Shown: positions 32,998-43,013 of the stretch, in pieces
Layout: every line of letters starts with the position of its first letter
Numbering within the stretch: position 1 is the stretch's first letter
Assembly (NCBI GenBank): GCA_013368375.1
Contig: JAACJP010000019.1
Coordinates: 682,001-746,000, forward strand
Source of the DNA: Tricholomella constricta
Taxonomy: Eukaryota > Basidiomycota > Agaricomycetes > Agaricales > Lyophyllaceae
Direction: 5' to 3'
Length of the DNA stretch: 64,000 bases
Program-made: the position numbers and the translations under genes
Notes under the pieces: model-generated
What the model was told of the DNA's origin: nothing
The model's database searches: none
Seen by the model: the letters and a program-made list of their open reading frames with translations, nothing else

Positions 32998-34056
32998 ATG
33001 CAATCCTCCCCTGCCTCTGACCAGTGTGCCGTTGCGCATGACGGTACTCTTCTCGACGCATCTGAGATTACTTTCTACAATGACCCTGACGACAATGTTC
33101 CCCTCAATCCAGTTCCTCCCTCTGCTCAGATCCCTGGTTCTTCTCCATCCTCGAGTCTGCATCCATTCTTTGCAGGCAGCCCCGCTCCGGCCAAATTTCT
33201 CGCAGGTTCTTGTAAATCGGGACGTGTTATTCGTCCATCCAACCGCCTCATAGACCCTGACAATGGTGAGGCTCCTCCTCGTGGAACTGTTGCAGTCAAG
33301 TGCGCTGCCTCGGGCTCGATCATTTCACCCTCGGCTCGCAGGAAGCTCACCGACTCTGGAAACGACTCCGAGGACAACCACAACGAGCAATCTGCAGGGA
33401 CAGAGGAGGAATCAGGAGGCGAGGACGGAGGAATGAAAGACAATGGCAGAGACACGGAGGAGGAGATGGCAGACCTGGAGCAGCGCCATGCCTTGACGAA
33501 GGCCATGGGGGACGCTGATAGAGAAGGTGCGCTCTTTTCTTTCTTTATCTTCACGATTCTGAATGCCTTCTAGGCTCTTGGCTCACGCTGCAAGGAGGAT
33601 CGTACTGCCAATGTTCGAACAATTTTTACGCCCAAAAAATTTATCAATCCTGATACTCAAGAGGAAGAATATGGGAGCTGGTGCACTGTATGCCGGTACG
33701 TCGAACCACCTTTTTATCAGGATCACATTCTGACTTGCCTTCAGAGCTGCTGGCGTATCGGCTAAGCATTGCTTTTTCAAAGGCAGTGTAACCTCGCTTC
33801 GCGACCATATTGCACGGTAAGATGCCAGAAGCTTGGATTGCTATTTAATGACCGAGTTCTGGCGAAGACAGAAAGTGCAGTATCCCTTGACGGGTAAGTA
33901 AGCTTAGTTTTCTACTTGCATAATTGTACTAATGCTATGGTAGAATGAAGCAAGGTAGTCTCAACGGCATAGTCACGCATGAGCCTCGCATGCCAGCATT
34001 TACATCTGCTGGTATGCTCGACTATGTTATTGAACTCATCGTGAGCGAAGACAAGG

Positions 34057-34059
<3 letters not shown>

Positions 34060-34097
<38 letters not shown>
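34060..34097 (-). repeat. Poly(A) tail of the LINE (T run on the plus strand)
   Basis: An uninterrupted run of 38 T marks the 3' end of the minus-strand LINE. Its length suggests a young insertion. Confidence 0.92.
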
Positions 34098-34098
<1 letters not shown>

Positions 34099-34294
34099 GT
34101 GGAACTTGCGTACCCGAAGGGTACGCTCGACTAAACACGGGAAACATGGTTAACCTGTTTAGTCAGCTGGGGGGGTTTGTGTAAGATGAGTGCCCGGAGG
34201 CGCGAAGCTAGGGTAGGATAGTCATTTGAAAACGAAGGGGTCCACTGCCGAGGAAATGCTGTTACGCACGCCGCCGAGGCGGCAAGTGTGGGGC

Positions 34295-37200
34295 TCATGT
34301 TGCATTACCCACTAAAACCCCGACTTTCCTCCTTCTAGATTTCTTTTTGACTTCCCATTCCAGTTCGGAGTTATCAGTGACGACGTCCCACCAGGTTTCG
34401 ATAACACTTTCCTCTGTTGGTAGGTTCATGCGTGCTTTATTTATATTTTTGTGTGGTTTGTAGTTTGAGGATAAAATGTCCGTGTGTAGGACTTTGTTTA
34501 AATGAGCGGCCCATTTGTTGTGGGTTTCTGTCACGGTTTGTGCTAGGAGGGGGTCTTCTCCTTTCTCCATGCGCCAGTCGCACCGGGTTCTCCAAATTAG
34601 TTGAGTTGCTTCTGCTATTACAATTGTATAAAGGCGGTCGGCCGCGGGGCGCTTTTGCCCGTTCAGCTCGTTCGTTAGTTCGGAGATTCCGCAACCCATT
34701 ACGGTGCCTAGGGAGGGAGCTATCCAGGGAATGTTTTTATTTTCGAAGATTGTTTTAACCGATTTCCATATTGTTTCCTGACCGGAAAATTTGCATTCTG
34801 TGAAGATGTGTTCGGGGGATTCTGTGGTGCCGCATTCACGACATTCGGCTCTATGTTCGTAGTTGGTAATGGAGTTCCAGAATTCTCCTATAGGGAGGCC
34901 GTGGTGCATAAGCTTCCATATAAGTTGTCTAGCGCGTTTGTTACTTAGTAAATGGCCTTTCTTCAGGGAGGTCCATATAGCTTTATCAGTGGGTAGTTTT
35001 CCCGTTCTCTGTGCTATCTCATGTCTTGCAATGTCGAGATGACAGGTTGTCTGGCGTCGGGCTTTGGTTTTACTAGCTTTTATTTTCCTAATTCCTTTGT
35101 ATAGTAAGCCTTGAGTTGCGGTACTAAGTCGCACTCCTTGAGTCGTGGCTTCGTTTATCGGGGTGAGGGGGAGGATAATTTGGGAGATTGGTTGTGCGGC
35201 ACCTTCGCCAGCTAGGGAGTCGGCTCTTTCGTTTCCGTGGATTCCGCTATGTGCCTTCACTTTTTTTATTATCGTCGATGCGCTTCGGGTACGTAGTAGT
35301 GCGAAGAGGGGTTCGAGTATCTCTCTGTTGCTGGTTTCTATCCACCCTGAGTCTTCTATTTTAGTGGCTAGTTGGGTTATTGCTTTTATCGTAATCTGTG
35401 AGTCTGAGTTTATAATTATTGGCGCGTCGCGGTTTACTTTGTTCACGGCGGCCAGAATCGCTGCGGCTTCTGCTGCGTTATTTGTCTGTGGGAGAGATAT
35501 CGGTAATCGGAATGCCTCATTTCTCGGGTCATCGTCCTCGAAGAAGACACCTCCTCCCGCTGCGGCTTCTATGGTGTCGATTCCAATTCCGGAGCCATCA
35601 GTGTAAATTGATGTAAATTCATCTTCATCGTGGGTGTGGAGGTGGGGGAATTTTCCTAGATCTTCGTCTAGGGTGAGGCTAGGAGCCTCTGAGGTGGTAA
35701 AGATTCGGAAGCACTCGGCTACTGAGTCTGCTCGATTTAGAGGGAAGTAGCCTTCGGATTTCTCTCTGGTGAGCTCGTCTACTTCGTCACGTTCGGGGTT
35801 GGGGATCCAAGTCTTACGGAGTGAGAGTAGTAGTTTCTTTGCACTCCTGCGGCAGGCTTGGGGGTCTGTACAGTTTATAGCTCTGTGGTGGGAGCATACT
35901 CGGCATTGGCATTCTTGGGCTTGGGGGTTCGGGTCTGGATCGGGGGTGGTTCTTGCTTGCGTCTGGCATTCCGGTCCTGATGCATAGTCCGCCATGTCTC
36001 CTACTGTGCTTAGCTTATGATTATCTCTTTGGCATTTCGCCCACAGGTTGTTTGCATCTGATGCCGCTCTCGTTCTCTTGGACGCGACGTGGAGCCATAT
36101 CGGTAGCGATCTCTTAGCGTTTTCCGAGGGTGCATTGGTCCACAGCCGTAGGCCGTATTTCCTGCTTGTTTTGATCATTTCTCTAACATATAGTGGCGCG
36201 GCACTTTTCTTGGACTGTTTCGCTGCCTCCCATTTCTGGGTGAAGCAGTTAATCGCGCTTCTTTCATCTGGCGGTCCGTATTGCGTGGGGATGTTTTTCG
36301 CTAGTAGGGCGTCTGCGATCTCAGCCCATCTCGGTCGTTCAAGGTATCTTTTCATTCTCATGAGGTCTATGGCCTCCCGTTTGGCACTAAGGTCGAGGCT
36401 TCGTATTCCCCCTTCTTCGAAGGGCAATTGTAGTACTGCGGCGCTCACGTAGGACACACGTCCTCCCCAGTAGAATTGGCGGGCAATTTTGTCAAGGTAT
36501 TTTTCCACTGACAGCGGCATATTCTGGACAGTTATAGGGTACTGGACTCGGCCTCCGAGTTCCATGTTAACGACGAGTTTTTTTCCTGATATGGTAGGGT
36601 GACTTCTCGACCATCTTTTTAGAGCGTGTTCGATGGCTTCTATCGTGGGTGTCCAGACTCCTCCGTTTTCTACTCCGTTTCCTACGAAGGCGCCCAGCGC
36701 TCTGACTGGCTCTCCTTGTCTGGCTATCTTTATGTTGATTGGTATGGGTGCTCTCCCCTCTTCTTCGCCCCGTGTTCTGATGATCATGTCTCGGTATTCT
36801 TTATTACCGATAGGTATAATTTCGGTTTTGTCTACGTTGAATTTGGCCCCCGACGCGATGCACCATCTCTCTAGTATGGCGGTCAGGTCTCCAAGTTTGT
36901 CTTGTTCGGCGAGGTATACCGTTGTATCGTCTGCGAACATTGATATGATCAGTCGCTCTTTGGAATTAGGGGTGTGGAAGCCTTTCAGATGGGATTTCCT
37001 AACCATGCAGGCAAGGGATTCTATGGCGAAGTTGAATAGTAGGCAGCTCAGTGGGTCACCTTGACGGACTCCTCTCGTAACTTGGAATGGTTCGCTAACG
37101 AATCCGTTTATCATGACTTTGGTCCAGGCCGAGCCATAGATCGATTTTACGCTTTTTATGAAGGTGGGCGGGAAGTTCATTTGTTCGAGGGTTCTATACA

Positions 37201-39385
37201 GGAAGTCGTGGAGGATCTTGTCGTACGCTTTTTCTTGGTCAAGGAAGATAAGTAGACCTTTGGCTTCGCCGTTCTGACCGTACTCAATCATTGTTCTAAT
37301 CAAGTCCGTCTGGTTTTCGATCCGACGCCCTTTCATGAAGCCCGCTTGGTCGGTGTGGATTAGCTTTAGGGCGGGTGCAGTGATTCGTGCGGTCAGTGTT
37401 TTGGTCATAATTTTGTAGTCTGCGTTGAGGACCGTAATGGGTCGGTAATTTTCAATCTTAGTTTTGTCCTTCTTTTTGAAGATGGGGCTCATCCACCCTG
37501 AGGCGAAGTCCGTATCTTGGAGGATTCCATATTCTATTACGTTGTTATAGGCGTCGCGGAGCAGGCGGGCTGCATCCCATATCTCCTCTTCTTCTTCATC
37601 TTCCTTTATGTGTTCAGGGTTTCTGGTGAGTTCTTTCCAGATTTCAGTTGGTATCCCATCGAGTCCGGGGGACTTCTCATTCGCAGAGTCGTATATAGCT
37701 CTCCTGATCTCAGAGGACGTCAGGGGGGTGTTTAGTTCGTCAGATTCTTCGTCGGTGAGTTTTGTTTCGAGTGCGTTCAAGGCTTCTTCTATCGCCTTCT
37801 CTCTCTCTTCTTTTGCGGCGTCATAGCAGCGACCTATACTTTGGATTTCACTATGGTATTTTCTTGCGATTTCGGCCATCTTCGTTGAGTTGTATACTAG
37901 TCCTCCTCTGACGGAGTCGGGTTTCTGAAGGGCCAGGATTTGATCCCGTCCTCTTATTTCTTTGTTGACATTAATCCAGGTTTTTCCTATTAGTTCACTC
38001 TCTTTGGCAAATTTCAGGTGAGTTCGTTCTCTCGTTGATAGGTGATGGTGGAGTTGAAGTTTACGCATTTCTGTCTCCAGTTCGGCGGCCCGTTCTTTTT
38101 TGAATTCTTCCGATGTACTTGGGTCGTTGAGAACTTTCTTGAGTTCTATTTCTCGGGCTGCGATTTTCTTCTTTGACTCTGGTACTCTTTTGCTAACATA
38201 TTTTCTTGCCAGTTCTATGATTTCGTCTTTCAGGTTCTTAAGTCTCCGTTGTGGGTTGGGTTCGGGTGGTGTTTCTGGAGTGCCGACTGGTTTGAGGGCT
38301 CGGTCAAGGAGGGGTTTGATGTCTTTGATGAACTTCTCGTCATCGACTGCGTACTGGGGGATCGACCAACGGCCTCGTCCTATTTTGGGGGCGCCGGGGT
38401 CGAAGTATTGGACTGACACCAAGTTGTGGTCGGAAAGGGATATATCATGGGATATTTCCCATTCCCGTGTTGAGGGGAAGAGCTCAGGGTTGATGTAGAT
38501 TCGGTCGATTCTAGATTGGGAAAAGGTGGTGGATTGCAGGTACGAGTACGCTTTCTCGTCTCCGTTTTCTGCCCTCCATCCATCCATTAGGTTCAGTTGG
38601 CTTTTGAGGGTTCTTAGCTCTTCTACGGCGTTTGCGTCGTCTTCGTGGGCGGGGATGCGGTCAAGTGCGTCTTCGACTATGTTAAAGTCTCCTATCATGA
38701 AGTCGGGGTTAGGGAGGCGGTTGTTTCTGAAGGCCCGTTGGAGGGTTACCCAGAGTTCTTTGTTTTCTGCGGGATCATTTGGTGCGTAGATTGCCAGGAT
38801 TGTTCGCGTAGTTTCTCTACTGTTTTTCCAGGGGATTTGGACTAGGAGAGCCCTGCCCGGTACTACTTCCCAGTGGTGAGTTTCATCCCAGGCTGTCCAT
38901 TGTTTGTTAAGAATAATGGCGACTCCTGCGGCGTTGGTTCTTCGGTGGAGGGACGAGTTGATTATCAGGAGTCTTTTCTCGAACAGGCCGTTAAGTCGAT
39001 TTACTTCTGCTCTAGTTAGGTGGGTTTCTTGTACTGCCAGAATGCCAATTTTATTATCTCTCATGACTTGGTTGATCTGTTCCCATTTGTTTGAGGTTTG
39101 TCTTGAGCCTCCTCCTCTAATGTTGTAGGATCCGATACGAATGTTGGCTCGGAGAATTTTCTTTTTCTGGCTTTGCGTGGGGGGATTGAAGTAGTCGGTT
39201 ATCGTTCTGGGTTGGTGCGTCCCGGGGGTGACGTTGTTTTGTTGATGGGCGTTGGGCGCCGATGAGATTGTATGGTGCTCGTTGGTTGGGGTGATTGTTG
39301 AGGCGGTTTGTGGTGGTTGGGCGGCGGGCTCTGTGGGGAGCCCAGTGTCGCCATTCCCTAACTGTCTCCTGGCCTCGATTTGCAT
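34295..39385 (-). CDS. LINE ORF2: endonuclease, reverse transcriptase, RNase H
   Basis: An uninterrupted 1,696-residue frame from an ATG at 39,385. Residues ~80-320 are an APE-type endonuclease with SYNIRG, VQETHL, YAPND, GDFNIVED, SRIDRIYI and SDHNLV. The RT follows with YRPITVLNADYK, QAGFMKGR, LDQEKAYDK, RGVRQGDPLSCLLF and the FADD catalytic box. Near the C-terminus lies RNase H with YTDGSG, NNAAEAAAIL, INSDSQ and HSGIHGNERAD, then a zinc-binding CRECG...H...C module. All catalytic residues I looked for are present, so the enzyme appears functional, in contrast to ORF1. Its role is target-primed reverse transcription. Confidence 0.93.
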   Translation of the reverse strand: MQIEARRQLGNGDTGLPTEPAAQPPQTASTITPTNEHHTISSAPNAHQQNNVTPGTHQPRTITDYFNPPTQSQKKKILRANIRIGSYNIRGGGSRQTSNKWEQINQVMRDNKIGILAVQETHLTRAEVNRLNGLFEKRLLIINSSLHRRTNAAGVAIILNKQWTAWDETHHWEVVPGRALLVQIPWKNSRETTRTILAIYAPNDPAENKELWVTLQRAFRNNRLPNPDFMIGDFNIVEDALDRIPAHEDDANAVEELRTLKSQLNLMDGWRAENGDEKAYSYLQSTTFSQSRIDRIYINPELFPSTREWEISHDISLSDHNLVSVQYFDPGAPKIGRGRWSIPQYAVDDEKFIKDIKPLLDRALKPVGTPETPPEPNPQRRLKNLKDEIIELARKYVSKRVPESKKKIAAREIELKKVLNDPSTSEEFKKERAAELETEMRKLQLHHHLSTRERTHLKFAKESELIGKTWINVNKEIRGRDQILALQKPDSVRGGLVYNSTKMAEIARKYHSEIQSIGRCYDAAKEEREKAIEEALNALETKLTDEESDELNTPLTSSEIRRAIYDSANEKSPGLDGIPTEIWKELTRNPEHIKEDEEEEEIWDAARLLRDAYNNVIEYGILQDTDFASGWMSPIFKKKDKTKIENYRPITVLNADYKIMTKTLTARITAPALKLIHTDQAGFMKGRRIENQTDLIRTMIEYGQNGEAKGLLIFLDQEKAYDKILHDFLYRTLEQMNFPPTFIKSVKSIYGSAWTKVMINGFVSEPFQVTRGVRQGDPLSCLLFNFAIESLACMVRKSHLKGFHTPNSKERLIISMFADDTTVYLAEQDKLGDLTAILERWCIASGAKFNVDKTEIIPIGNKEYRDMIIRTRGEEEGRAPIPINIKIARQGEPVRALGAFVGNGVENGGVWTPTIEAIEHALKRWSRSHPTISGKKLVVNMELGGRVQYPITVQNMPLSVEKYLDKIARQFYWGGRVSYVSAAVLQLPFEEGGIRSLDLSAKREAIDLMRMKRYLERPRWAEIADALLAKNIPTQYGPPDERSAINCFTQKWEAAKQSKKSAAPLYVREMIKTSRKYGLRLWTNAPSENAKRSLPIWLHVASKRTRAASDANNLWAKCQRDNHKLSTVGDMADYASGPECQTQARTTPDPDPNPQAQECQCRVCSHHRAINCTDPQACRRSAKKLLLSLRKTWIPNPERDEVDELTREKSEGYFPLNRADSVAECFRIFTTSEAPSLTLDEDLGKFPHLHTHDEDEFTSIYTDGSGIGIDTIEAAAGGGVFFEDDDPRNEAFRLPISLPQTNNAAEAAAILAAVNKVNRDAPIIINSDSQITIKAITQLATKIEDSGWIETSNREILEPLFALLRTRSASTIIKKVKAHSGIHGNERADSLAGEGAAQPISQIILPLTPINEATTQGVRLSTATQGLLYKGIRKIKASKTKARRQTTCHLDIARHEIAQRTGKLPTDKAIWTSLKKGHLLSNKRARQLIWKLMHHGLPIGEFWNSITNYEHRAECRECGTTESPEHIFTECKFSGQETIWKSVKTIFENKNIPWIAPSLGTVMGCGISELTNELNGQKRPAADRLYTIVIAEATQLIWRTRCDWRMEKGEDPLLAQTVTETHNKWAAHLNKVLHTDILSSNYKPHKNINKARMNLPTEESVIETWWDVVTDNSELEWEVKKKSRRRKVGVLVGNAT

Positions 39386-40181
39386 TGGACCTGGGAGACA
39401 GTTTGAGGTGAGACTCTCCTCCCCCGTCGTGGTAGGGGGGGGCGGGTCTCGGCGGCAGTCATGAACAGGAACATTGCAGGAGGGGGGTGTATTATTTGTA
39501 GGGGTTGCACGTAACTACTCGAGCGGCAACCACAGCTGCGAGTAGGGGCCTATTTTTCGTCCCGGGCTGCCTCGGACAGAAACCTTGTCGTGGTCTCTGG
39601 AGCGCGCGTTCCAAGTTCCGCGTCTCCCGAATTTACGACTTCGCCGACACTCGGCCTGGTGGTCTCAAGCCTAAAAAAGCTTCCAGGGGTGCGCTTTTAG
39701 CGTAGCGCTGGTATGATACAGTACGTATCGACTTGTAGGCTTTCCTGTCCCCCGTAGGGCAGTATATTTGGGCCTACAAGTCCGTGGTCTCGTCGAGTGC
39801 TTACGGCGACGGGCCCCACTGCTCTTGGGCGCGGTGGATTGGCTACTCTAACATTTTTTTAGGTTTCTTCGGGGACGGCTCTTCAGTTTTTAGGTCAAAC
39901 GAGGGGTTTTCTATTCAAGGGGCAAGACAGGTAGGTAGTACAGAGGTCGTTTGCTTAAATATAGTGGTGGTGGCTGTGGTAAGGGAGGTACATCGGGACA
40001 GGGGGAGGGGAGGTAAATATTCGACGGCTAGAAACCTTAGGCCGTGTGATAGGGTCGTAAGTCAAAGTAGTGAGCATCAGGGGGGCATGGGGTAGGTCCG
40101 CGCCGCGACTAGTAGCTGAGGGCCGAGGCGTCGTGGTCGTGGGCTGGAGGGAGCAGTTGTCGTTGTGGGGTGGGATGGGAT
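39386..40181. other. LINE inter-ORF region
   Basis: About 0.8 kb between the last ORF1 stop in frame and the ORF2 ATG. No conserved protein is seen on either strand. ORF2 translation must use re-initiation or a separate mRNA, as frames do not overlap. Confidence 0.5.
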
Positions 40182-42071
40182 CTATTGGCGGCCTTGTCCT
40201 CGTTGAGCGCCGCGTCCTCGTCCTCCCCGGCCCCTAGCGATTTGCCAGGTGCTGTTGCCGAGGGATCGGGAATGGTTGGTGTTAGCGGGGGGGTCGCCAA
40301 AGCCTTGGCTCGAGGGGCCGAAGGTGAAGGAGGCGGGAGGTGTCGACGATGAGGGGTAAGGGGGCAGGGAGTGAGGTGGTGGGTTAGGAGCGTTGGTGGG
40401 AGTGGGGATGATGAGGCCTGGGATTTTCTTGAAGGGGCATGCGCTGGTTGGGTGGTCCCGTCCTCGGCAGATGCCGCACCCGAAATCGGTATCACGGGCT
40501 TTGGCTGTCCCGTACGGGCTCCAGTACCTGCCTTTGCGGATGATGGAGTGGAGGGCCTTTACTTTGACGGGGTCATCGATGGGAGGGGTAAGGTAGAGTC
40601 GAAACACGCTGGAGTTACGGTTTCAGATGCGGAGGTGGCTAACGTAGATGTTGTTGACGGTGTGGTTTGCCCACTCTAGGATGAGGTCGTTGGTGTAGGT
40701 GATCCCGGGTTCCTGGTTAGTTGGGTCCCGGAACCAGTTGAAGAAGTCGTCGTTCCGCATGAGGGCTACGGCAACGATTTCGGCGATGGCGCTTTCGCCT
40801 TCGGGATTTTCGGCGTGTCCGGTGCCGCCGATGGTCATGACGAAGTGGGGGGTAGTGGCTGTCGCAGAGTGAAAGAAGAGGGTTCTGTCTTTGAATGCGA
40901 AGACACGATGGTCGATAAGGGTGTCAAGGATATTCTTGGGGGTGTTGTATACGAGCATGGGTTGAGGTGTAGTGCCGTGAAAGCCGGGGGCAAGGGAGCA
41001 GACGGCTACTTTGGGATGTACGTCGTCGGGGGTGATAAGGTCGAGGTAGCCGTGGATACGGGAGATTTCGCTTGATTCGTATTGGTTTGTGGGGCGAGCG
41101 TTGGCTACCGTGAGGAGGGCGACATCCCCGTCTTCTTCCATAATAATGTGTTCCCAGCCATCGAGGGAGGGGTTGTCGAGTTGAGAGGTGAGGTATACGT
41201 CGTCGGCGCCGAAGGTCTCCGGCCATCCCTCATCGGGGGTGGGGAAGAGGGTGGAGGCGGGGATGGTGTTACCGTTGATGATTGTGACTTCTTCAATGGT
41301 GGCAGGGGGCGGGGGGGAGTTTCAGTCAGCTGGGGAGGGGACGGGGTGATTGGGCTGGGGGAAAGCGCCGCCGCCTGTTTCCTCTTGGTGAAGGTGGGAA
41401 GGGGTTTCTTGGGAGGCGAGCTTTCCTTTTTCTAGGAGTGGGGGTTAGGGGTTTTTTAGTTGGGGCGAGGGTAGGTAGTTGGGGGGGGGGCTTACCGGCA
41501 CAGGTTCTTTGACTTTCCCTTTGGGGTCTGGTGGGGGGGAAGACTTCGGTTTGGGGGCGGTGGGCGACGCCGGGTTTGAGGGCAGTGGTTGAGAGGGGGC
41601 TTGGATGGGGGTTATCCCGGGTTTGGTATTGGCGGGTGTCAGGGGGAGGGTCGCGGGGGGGATGGGGGGAGGGGGCGGGGTCAGGGTTGTTCCGTCGGTC
41701 ATGACGGTGTCGGGGTTGTTGGAGGGAGGGGCTGCTGTGGTGACCTTCTTGGTGGGATTGGGGTTGGTGTTAGGGAGGTCCATTTCGTCCGCTCTTCTCT
41801 TTGTGGGTCCGGACTTTGTCGTTGTGGGGGGGGTCGGGGTGTCTGTTGGGGGAGGGGGAAGGGATCGGTATCGAACTGCAGGGGGGATGGAGATCTTCTT
41901 GGGTTTCGGTTTCTGGTTGAAGTAGTTGGAGATGGGGTTCGTGTTTGCAGTGGAGGGCTGGGTTTCGGTCGAGGGGTTCGTCGGCGTGACGAGGGCGGTA
42001 TCTGGCTGGCTTGCGAGTGCAGCGAAAGCATTAGAGGGGGGGGTCGGGGAGGTTTTGGGGCGGGAAGACAT
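40182..42071 (-). pseudogene. LINE ORF1 (Gag-like), interrupted by three stops
   Basis: A single reading frame runs from the ATG at 42,071 to 40,182 and carries a Pro/Thr-rich N-terminus, a central folded region (SLDGWEHIIMEEDGDVALL...FGADDVYL) and a zinc knuckle CGICRGRDHPTSAC (C-x2-C-x4-H-x4-C). It is broken in the same frame by TAA at 41,445-41,447, TGA at 41,322-41,324 and TGA at 40,623-40,625. Sequence on both sides of the stops remains protein-like, so these are recent point lesions. ORF1 proteins bind the LINE RNA; this copy would depend on another copy. Confidence 0.75.
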
Positions 42072-42711
42072 ACGTTTAGCTGGGGGGTTTGCTCGTGGGT
42101 GGGGGGGAGAGGGTCCGGGAGGATTGGGTGCTTGGCGGGGGGGGTTTATAGCCAGTTTTCCCTTTGTTGTGGCTGAGTGGCGTGGAGGGTTGGCATCTCA
42201 TAGTGGGCCGCGTGTAGGGGAGCGTGTGCTTAGTAGATAGGAGGGGGGAGGGTGGGCGGTGGTGCGATCTCTTTCATCGGGGTCGGGTTTCGGCGATGTT
42301 TTTGCCTCGTGGTAGGGGTGTGTTGTTGCGTCTTGGGGGGTCGTAGGGGGAGTCGTACTGGTGGGGAAGGGTGTCGGGGGATGTAGACGGGAGGTAGAGG
42401 TATGTGGGTTGTAGAGTTTGTTCGAGTGGGGGTGGTTGGTGGGTGGGGAGGTTGGTATGTCGTTCGTTACGTGCTGTGTCTGGTCTTAGGGTAGCGCCTT
42501 TGTGAAGTCTGCTTACACGAACCGGAAGCCCTAGGGCTTCACCCACTCGGTCGTCGTTGCTCGTGTGGGGGCGGTCATGTCCGACCACTGGGGTGTACAG
42601 CTGGTCCCGGGCATTTACATGCCCAGCAGAGTACGTTATCGCCCCGTTATCCTGTTTCCCTGGCGTGGGAAAACTTCCTATACATGGTGGTATAGGTCAA
42701 AGGAGCCCCCC
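42072..42711 (-). other. LINE 5' leader
   Basis: 640 bp upstream of ORF1. A 104-codon frame (42,588-42,274) has no recognisable domain and is probably not coding. Confidence 0.5.
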
Positions 42712-43013
42712 AAGACAAGGTACTTTTTGACAAGGTACTTTGTAACGGGGTTACAAGATTGGGGACCTTGCTGTGCACGCTAGACGTAAGCTTGACAAGT
42801 CTGTCGATTGCTACGTATAGGTGTACAAGGTCTACTGTTTAATTATGTAATGTAAAGGATTAAATAGGCAACACCGGAAGGTGTTGCCAAACAATAGCGT
42901 AATCGTGTCGATAAGATACGATTAGATCAGATTAGTCGATAAGATAATAAGCGCCCTTACATACTTTTTCTTCATTGATGTGCCCCGTATAGCTCTAACG
43001 TCATCCTCATTAG
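42712..43013 (+). other. Right remainder of the hAT intron
   Basis: Starts with GACAAGGTACTTT in two tandem copies (the target duplication plus one more) and ends at the acceptor CATTAG before the exon at 43,014. It contains a 9-bp-stem hairpin GGCAACACC-GGAA-GGTGTTGCC (about 42,868-42,889) and repeats of GTCGATAAGAT. At ~300 bp it is long for an intron here, so a further small insertion is likely. Confidence 0.5.

Larger units (their letters stand above)
34065..42711 (-). mobile_element. Tad1-like LINE of about 8.6 kb
   Basis: The element is bounded by a candidate target duplication: AAGACAAGGTACT plus T's occurs at 34,048-34,064 and again at 42,712-42,728. It has the order 5' leader, ORF1, 0.7-kb spacer, ORF2 with endonuclease-RT-RNase H, 3' UTR and A tail. 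RNase H in ORF2 and the fungal host fit the Tad1/I group. The 3' UTR carries small hairpins (GTACCC-GAA-GGGTAC at about 34,110). The insertion point is the intron of the hAT transposase gene, in the opposite orientation. Confidence 0.88.

Noticed and set aside
42274..42588. 104-codon frame in the LINE leader
   Set aside because: No domain, and proline-rich composition is expected from the C-rich strand.
42868..42889. Strong hairpin GGCAACACC/GGTGTTGCC as a terminator or ncRNA
   Set aside because: It sits inside an intron remnant next to repeats; a small transposon end is as likely, and nothing supports an RNA gene.
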